This document shows, piece by piece, positions 57,431 through 64,000 of a stretch of 64,000 nucleotides of DNA. The stretch is from Telmatactis stephensoni (lineage: Eukaryota > Cnidaria > Anthozoa > Actiniaria > Isophelliidae), in assembly GCA_029948255.1 (NCBI GenBank), contig JALIZF010001810.1:516001-580000 (forward strand), given 5' to 3'. Numbering within the stretch: the first letter of the stretch is position 1; each line of letters starts with the position of its first letter. Both the position numbers and the translations under genes were made by a program. Below the pieces are notes generated by a model that did not search any database, had not been told where the DNA came from, and saw only the letters and a program-made list of their open reading frames with translations.

Positions 57431-58095
57431 TTTACTGTTGGATATGTTTCTTGTGCTAAAAAAATTCGTCCAATCAAAATCGCTCAAAACAACAGCCAAG
57501 AGACGCTTCCAATCTGCTATGATTCCCATATAAAATTGTTGTCATTAAAACTCAGGAAAGCTTTCCAGTTCATGAAAAGGGAATCAGATATTAACTAAAA
57601 TAGAAACAAATGCGCCAACTTTTGAAGTTATGGAAGATTTTCATGTTTTAACCAATGAGATGGACGGTTAAAACAATATCATATCACTACCTTTCCGCAT
57701 TCCTTGCCGTTTGCTTGACTAGAATAGTTTTTGTAAATGTGTTTGGGCCTTCGCCCAGTCATTCATAAAACGTTCGCTTTTACGTACATGCAACTGCACC
57801 CTTTTGCTAAAAATCTCTTTCGAGCAAGAGAAGGGAAAACTTTTTGATAGTTTTCAGCAACATTATCTTGCTGCGACGTAAAGAATCAAAGTTTCACACG
57901 TTCGTTTTGCAGATAAAACAAGAAAACATAAAAGGCACGCGCGCGCACGTGCATAACTCCATGCACGATTTTCCCGCCTGGCAACTTTGTTATTGACCAA
58001 TCAGAAAGCGCTCTAAAAACACGCCTACAAAATTTTGTGCTTTTGATTGGTCGAAAATCATTTGACTGACCACGTGATATCAAGTACATATTTCA

Positions 58096-61000
58096 ATGAA
58101 GAAAAAAATTGAATTCATACTGCAGCGATACCAAAGGTAAGCCGAACTGAAATGTTTTTGCTCAAGATTCTTTGAAGATTTTTCAATGTTGAAAACTAGA
58201 CAGTAGTGTAATTGCTATTACTAGCCAATATTTGTGTTTTTGCAAAGACAAAACTGTTATAAAAGCGAGATAAATTGTATTTAAAGTTCAACTGAGCTGC
58301 CATGTGCTTTGGGCCGCTACCGAAGAGTTCGATACTCTTGTTGAAACGATGTTGAAACGAGCTGTGATAGTTTAGACGCGTTTTGCTTTGCTACTCAGTG
58401 CAAGTTTTTATTAGGCCGAGACTGCTTTAGAATACAATTCAAGACTTCAAAAAGTCCCTGGCCTAGCGGAATTTTACAAAGTGGGAATAGTTTCGGAGAA
58501 TTCAGTTACTTCCCTGCAACTTACCGTTTTACTAGTCAACTGATTAAAGAATGAAGACTAACGTTTATACGGCAACATGTTTCAGAGAAGTTTCAGCTTC
58601 ATGTTTTATATTAAATTGCTGAGGGTCAAAATTACTGTCTCAAACACCGAGACTGAGCTGAAAATCCTTGTGCTGGCTGCAATGTTTGCTAATTAACAAA
58701 TTTTATGAACTATTAATTAATCAATTGTTTTCTATTTTTTTTTTCTAGCTGCAATGACAAAGAAGACACCAGGGTTAGTATGCGCAACAGACCTCGGGTA
58801 AACCAAATTCTAGGATATTTTTTCTAATCAGTCGTTTATTTGGCTGTATTTGTTGAATTCCTCGAGGTTCTGTTTGTGTTGTGTGAGTGTGGAGAGGTGT
58901 TAACTAGTAAAAGCAACTCACAACAAAAATTCATATTTTAAATCATTTAAAATATGAATTTGAAATGGATTCTTTTCACTGGTGATGAATTAAATTGTCT
59001 TTATCGCTTTTCGTTCAGTGTTGTTATATATATATATATTCATATTTGCATAAACGTTGTTTTGTGCCTGCGAAATCAGACGCACCTCGTGGCCTGCACT
59101 CGTCTGTTTGCTTGCAAATATGGCGTGTCATGTCGGGCGCCTGTTGGCTGTGGGCTGTGTTGGAGGTGTTTTGTAAACCTGTCTGTGTATGTTGCTGCTG
59201 ATGCATTGTTTTCATTCTCGTTTTGGCCTGTAGTCGCAAGTGAAAAGGTTCCATTTCACCTATTAGTCTAATTATAACTAAAAGTATGAAAATTTCACTT
59301 AGCATTAGCTAGGGCTAGGAGGATCCATGATTAATACATGGAACCAGCGAGTTGCATTGGAGCAAGCTACCACTCTGAAAGTAGGTCGGATTTATTAGCT
59401 TTTTGACCGGCCATTTTCGGCGGCCGGGGTCAATTGGCCTGCTTAGGTTAGTTTTCTATAAATAGTAATACTTAGGCTTGCGAGAGAACAACGCTGGATC
59501 AACGATGGAATGGGAACCGACCGACTTTACTCTCAAATTGAGAGACATCCTTTGTAGTCTGAGTCTGTGTCATGATCTGTAGATGTAGAGTTCGACCGTT
59601 ATAGTTGTTGACTGATCGGTCTACATACAACGCATGCACCTAAACCACAGCGCGTAGGGCGCTTAGATTTCTGGCGAATAGGTCTTAAGTTAGCGCTGGT
59701 CAGGCTGTAACGTCGGTCGGTACGCACAACTACTTTTACGTTTTCATTCCCGACTATCCCCATCCCTCCCCCCACGTCCCAGTCCGCTGTTGTGCGTGCC
59801 GACGGTAATGGTCGTACTCTACATTAGCTCTACCCAAATTTAGTGTTGATCAGATTTGTTTTGGCCCGGCCTAACCCATCGTAAATGACATGGTTTGTCA
59901 CAAATTGTGAAACCATGGCATTTGCACCTTCTGTTTCAGCCAAGTCTACCAAGAACAACCGAACTGGGTTGCGACGACGAGTATTCAAGTACCATAGCTT
60001 TTTGTATTATATTTAAAGTGGTAGCTTTAGATAAGGAATTTAGGATGGTAATTTTGGCTGATTCTTAGTTAATTGCATCATTATCGTCAATTTAAATATA
60101 CGACAAAAGACGAGTTTTTGCACTTGACTTTTGTTGTTTTCTTTATACTTTGGAGTGGATGGCAGAACTTGCGCTGTGATCCTGGCTCCTCCCTTATTTT
60201 TTGGGTATTTGGGTATTTGGGTTTTTGGGTTTTTTGTATTTTGTTTATTTTTTTTGTTCTGATCTTTTATCGAAGGTTTTTTTTTCTAGGATAGGTCTAG
60301 GTATGTGTTTCCGGCCCGGTCCACTCGGGACCAACTTCCCCGTTCTGAATTCCACGAGTTGAATTTCTTTAAAAACATTAAAGACGAGTTGGACTCGTTT
60401 AAGACTGACTTGGACTTCTTCAAACGATAAGGATTTCTTCAGACACATTGGTTTACAGATTTTCCAGCATTCATAGGCATGTGTCTTATCAACTGGCTCA
60501 CCCCATCCACACGACTTCATCACAAAATATGGGTTTATTTTTCTTCAATATTTTGGAAACTATAGGTGCCACGCCAACCATAGCTATGTTAATATAACTT
60601 TAATGTAAACATTCACTGTGTTTCCGGCAATGTGTGTGAGTGAGTGTGAACCATAGATATACATGTAACTGTACTTTATGATCTATTAATTTGGGTAGGG
60701 GAATGCTAAAATTAAATTTGGGAAATATCAGGCTGTATGTGTGATGTAGATATTGACTGCATGTGTTTCCGGCAGTGTGTATGAGTGGGCGTGCACCATA
60801 GATTGACTGCAGTGTTTTCGGCAATGTGTGTGAATGAGTGTGAACCATAGCTGTGACTTATGGGGGAATATCAGCCTGCATGAGACAATATAACAGCTTG
60901 AATGTACACATTGACATTGACGCACTGGATTGGTTTACTCTGATAACGATTTTACGTTACTTTTTTTATTCAATTTTTCAACCATTTAATGTTGTAACCG

Positions 61001-63204
61001 AACCACAATCACACAATCCGACACGCAAAATTGAATAAAGTTTATCCTTTGTTGTTCTTGGTGTCATTTACTAAATTATTTGTGATTTCATTTGCAGCAT
61101 TGGTATTGTCTTGTATATACGGCCCTTTTTTGACATTGATTATTTATTTTGATTTTGTGTACATACATTTCATTGATATATTTGTTTACTTGTATCGACT
61201 AACAATATATAGAGTTCAAAAACTGAACCCATCGAAACACAAAACTGAGGCAAAATCGATATTTCGTCTTCCACCCTATCTTGTTCATCTGCTTTTATTT
61301 CTGATTTATCAAGTAGTGTTTCATGGATTTAGTATTTGAATTCTACATCTTTTTCAGCTTTACTAACGCATTTTCCTTTTAATTAGTACTTTTTCAGTTG
61401 TTTTCAACGTTTCTACTAACGCGTTTTCCCGGTTCGGGTTTTGCTTATATAGTTCCCTTTTCTTTTTCAGCTGTTTGCAACGTTTCTCTATTTATCCTTT
61501 TCCATCTAGATTCTTTTCCCGTCTTGTATTTCTCAGTTGATTTACTAACACGCCATAGAGTCCAAAAACTCTCTCTATAAAACATAACATTAACTAAATT
61601 TCTAACCTTATGAATATGAGTTTTTCTCGTTTGGCTGTAAACTATTTCTGCACTATCAAGTGATGTTTCATGGATTTAGTATTTGAACTCTACATCTCTT
61701 TCAGCTTTTACTAACACATTTTTCTTTATAGTATCTTTCAGTTGTTTTCAACATTTCAGTGCTAACTTGTTTTCCTTTTTAGATTCTACTTATCATTTCC
61801 CTTTTCTATTTCAGGTGTTTGCAACGTTGCTCATTATCATTTTCCTTTAGATTTAGATTCTTTTCTCGTTTTTCATATTTGATCTAACACACCATAGAGA
61901 CCAAAACTCGATCCATGAAACACGAGTGACTAAATCTACAACTTTTTTCTAACGCAATTCGATCGCGTATAGCTATCGATATCAGTAAAACGGTGTTTTT
62001 TGCCATAATGCATTCCAGTTATATCTAGTGTTTCGTGGATTTAGTATTTGAACTCTACATCTCTTTCAGGGTTTACTAACAGTTTTTCTTGCCGAGTATT
62101 TTTTCAGTTGTGTTCAACCCTTTGTTTGATGACTACTGGGTGTTCTTGTTTCCACGTGTTTCACGAGACGATTTGCAAAGACGATTTGTTGCCTTTCGCG
62201 GGCTTCCTGTGTTTTTAATTGGGTTTCCTGTTTATTGAAAAGCGAGGTTTCTAAGCAATTTTCAAGATGGTGGACAATGTGATATGATGTGTTTTGATGT
62301 GTTTCATAGTTTTGGTCAAATTTTCGTCCGTTTTGCCGAAAAATCAGCAAAAATTTATCAACTTGACTTTCAGATAAGGTAATGCCTGCCCAAATATGGA
62401 ATAGATTTGACTGCCGAGCAAATGACAACTTTTTATTGACAATTGTTTGATATGAATGCCGTTACGAGAAAATATGGTGCCGTATGGGAAAATAACGCGG
62501 TGCGATAATTTGTCATATTGCTTTGAAACTTCTGTTATGATTTATCATTCCAGATATTTGCAACAGTTGAGGAGTTCCCAATATGAGAATGGAAGCATTT
62601 GGTGATGTGACGGCTCTGCGACCAAAGACAAGATAATTTCACTTTACTTCCGTTTCTTTCTTTCTTTTTCTTTTTTACTTCTTCTTCAATCATTTTCATT
62701 TGAACTAATTTTGATAAAATTGAGAAATAAACCAATGAATTTAAATAAAGCTAAACTTAAACTAAATAAAATAAATTAAAATACAATAAAGTAAAAAAAT
62801 ACGGATAAACTTTTGATAAGAAATAAATCACTCTTTTAACATCTATTCTTTCCATCTTGATTCTTTCTATTTCTTCTCAACCACTAAATGATTTCTTTAT
62901 CATTTCAGATGTTTGCAACTCGAGACGTTCCAGCACGTGATCGTCATTCTCGATGTTCGGCGCCGCAAGTTCATTGGTCTTCATCTGTTGTTGATTTTGG
63001 TTTGGGATTCCAAGGTAATGTGTTGTCGTAGTCAGCTTTTAAGATCGCATGATATCTACAACTCTGCCTCTAGACATCTAAGTCACATGTCTAATTATGT
63101 ATTTCTTTCCTTTCGATTCAGGTGGTGATCATCGAATGATGTCATTTTCAGCCCAAACATCCTGCGTATTTGTGCGTAAAAGATTGTCCTATGCACCATG
63201 GTAA
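58096..63204 (+). CDS. Possible small spliced gene of unknown function
   Basis: Not recognised. Splice-like signals suggest exons 58096-58136, 58749-58797, 62909-63014 and 63122-63204, optionally with 59946-59991. Joined without the optional exon they give an open frame of 92 residues with consistent phases, ending RKRLSYAPW and TAA, with an AATAAA at 63295-63300. Two inverted CCAAT boxes lie upstream (about 57995 and 58047). The last two exons share an open frame across the junction (GLGFQ then GGDHRMM), the best support. Against it: exons are short, and no known domain is seen. It could equally be a long noncoding RNA. Confidence 0.25.
61313..62125 (+). repeat. Tandem ~350-bp repeat with acceptor-like units
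   Basis: Two full units (from 61317 and 61664) and a partial third (from 62040). Each starts TGTTTCATGGATTTAGTATT, then CTACATCT-TTTCAGC, TTTTCAGTTGTTTTCAAC and, in the full units, TTTCAG followed by TGTTTGCAACG. The same TTTCAG-TGTTTGCAAC precedes the exon at 62909. Confidence 0.7.
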
Positions 63205-63333
63205 AGTGTCCAAAGTGGCTTTGATATCAAATACCTCGAGGAGATCCAAGTGGAGCCGACATCATTGGAGAACAACGCCTTTTGAAATTTTTTGAATAAA
63301 TTTGAAAACTCGTCTTTTTCTCTTTGTTTTCGG

Positions 63334-63458
63334 GGTTACTATTTCATATATGACCCCATGAAATGACATTTGAGTTACACTTGACCGCTGTATGACGTTG
63401 GAATCTTTGTAACTTGAATAGTATCATTTCATGGGGTCATACATGAAGTACTAACCTC
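63334..63458. repeat. Inverted repeat with TATGACCCCATGAAATGA arms
   Basis: GGTTACTATTTCATATATGACCCC on the left pairs with GGGGTCATACATGAAGTACTAACC on the right. Just downstream of the candidate poly(A) signal at 63295. Confidence 0.65.
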
Positions 63459-64000
63459 TGCTCGCAAGTTGATCATTGTTAAGGGTGCGTTTTCAACCAA
63501 GAGTAAGAGTGAGATAACTACAGTTATAATTGTTCTCTGATGTGAGCCTGGCCATTGGAACATTTTAACTGCAGTTATCTTAGTCTTAACATTGGTTGTC
63601 ATCATAGTAACCATGGCCAAAGCGAGTGTGGTATAGTTTTTATGTTCAGGCGAGATCGCAGGCACTGGTTACCAATGTTGACAACCCATGTTGAGGGTGA
63701 ACTACAGTGAAGTGTTCTGATAAGACCGAGACCACATCAAAACATTTAACTGTAGTTATCTCTCCCTTAGTAACAGTTGTAACCATGTTAACCATTGTTA
63801 AAGTGAGTTAACGATAGCCCGATTTACACGCCAAACATTTTATGATGGGCTTCCTGAATTGCGGATGCCGTGCCATAAAACGTTTGTCGTGTAAATAGGA
63901 CTTGTAGTTAAATGTTCTGATGTGACCGCGGCCATTAGAACATTTAACTATACTTAACACACTTTTAACAGTGGTTACCACAACATCTGTTGGTAAGGGA
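63459..64000. repeat. GTTAACTGTAGTTAAC-type repeats at right end
   Basis: Three related blocks (63490-63615, 63700-63825, 63900-63985) share TTAACTGTAGTTA, GTTCTGATGTGACC, ATTAGAACATTTAACT and GGTTACCA phrases, with a small fold-back between (63832-63895; CGATTTACACGCCAAAC / GTTTGTCGTGTAAATAG). A relative lies at 40990-41085. Confidence 0.6.

Larger units (their letters stand above)
55439..58095. other. Stretch downstream of clarin gene
   Basis: Contains an imperfect inverted repeat around GGGTTTCCTGTG (about 55450-55585), the two TA MITEs, the 56845-56941 fold-back and the GCAACAT repeat. No exon is supported. Confidence 0.5.

Noticed and set aside
57155..57598. 147-codon frame with repeated HPCNVARNTVAPCV phrases
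   Set aside because: It is a translation of the GCAACAT-family repeat, found also in introns.
61031..61339. 102-codon hydrophobic frame
   Set aside because: AT-rich, begins at a non-ATG codon, and overlaps the tandem repeat; no homology recognised.

Overview
This is eukaryotic, AT-rich, intron- and repeat-laden DNA. The proteins are animal proteins with split exons. The dispersed elements, notably the palindrome that reads 'LVPRVFSERRGPWERG' when translated, look like those of anthozoan cnidarian genomes, probably a stony coral. The species call is inference from recall, not from a search.

Layout on the + strand: (1) 968-18152 is a nearly complete LRRK2-type ROCO kinase gene. Fifteen exons encode armadillo-like repeats, ankyrin, leucine-rich repeats, Roc GTPase, COR, kinase and WD40; the 5' exons lie to the left of the window. 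(2) 21806-23365 is a single-exon GT92 (DUF23) glycosyltransferase. (3) 25174-26325 on the minus strand is a rhodopsin-like GPCR with a transposable element read through in its tail. (4) 28722-30203 on the minus strand is a second GT92 gene, close kin of the first. (5) 30283-51643 is MMS19, rebuilt here as 36 exons and 1022 residues with every phase agreeing. It starts only about 80-120 bp from the divergent GT92 gene, so the two share a promoter region. A very young Ty3/gypsy retrotransposon (34120-38399) with identical LTRs and a perfect 5-bp target duplication sits in its ninth intron. (6) 52583-55438 is a three-exon clarin-like tetraspan gene. (7) 58096-63204 may be a spliced transcript of unknown function that contains tandemly repeated, acceptor-like units.

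The genes do not form a pathway. LRRK2 is a signalling kinase/GTPase, GT92 enzymes modify glycans in the Golgi, MMS19 delivers Fe-S clusters to DNA-repair enzymes, and clarins are membrane proteins of sensory cells in vertebrates. Most of the remaining sequence is small non-autonomous transposons: TA-flanked MITEs, Mutator-like fold-backs with 9-11 bp target duplications, tRNA-derived SINEs and minisatellites. Many lie within introns, some within 20 bp of splice donors.
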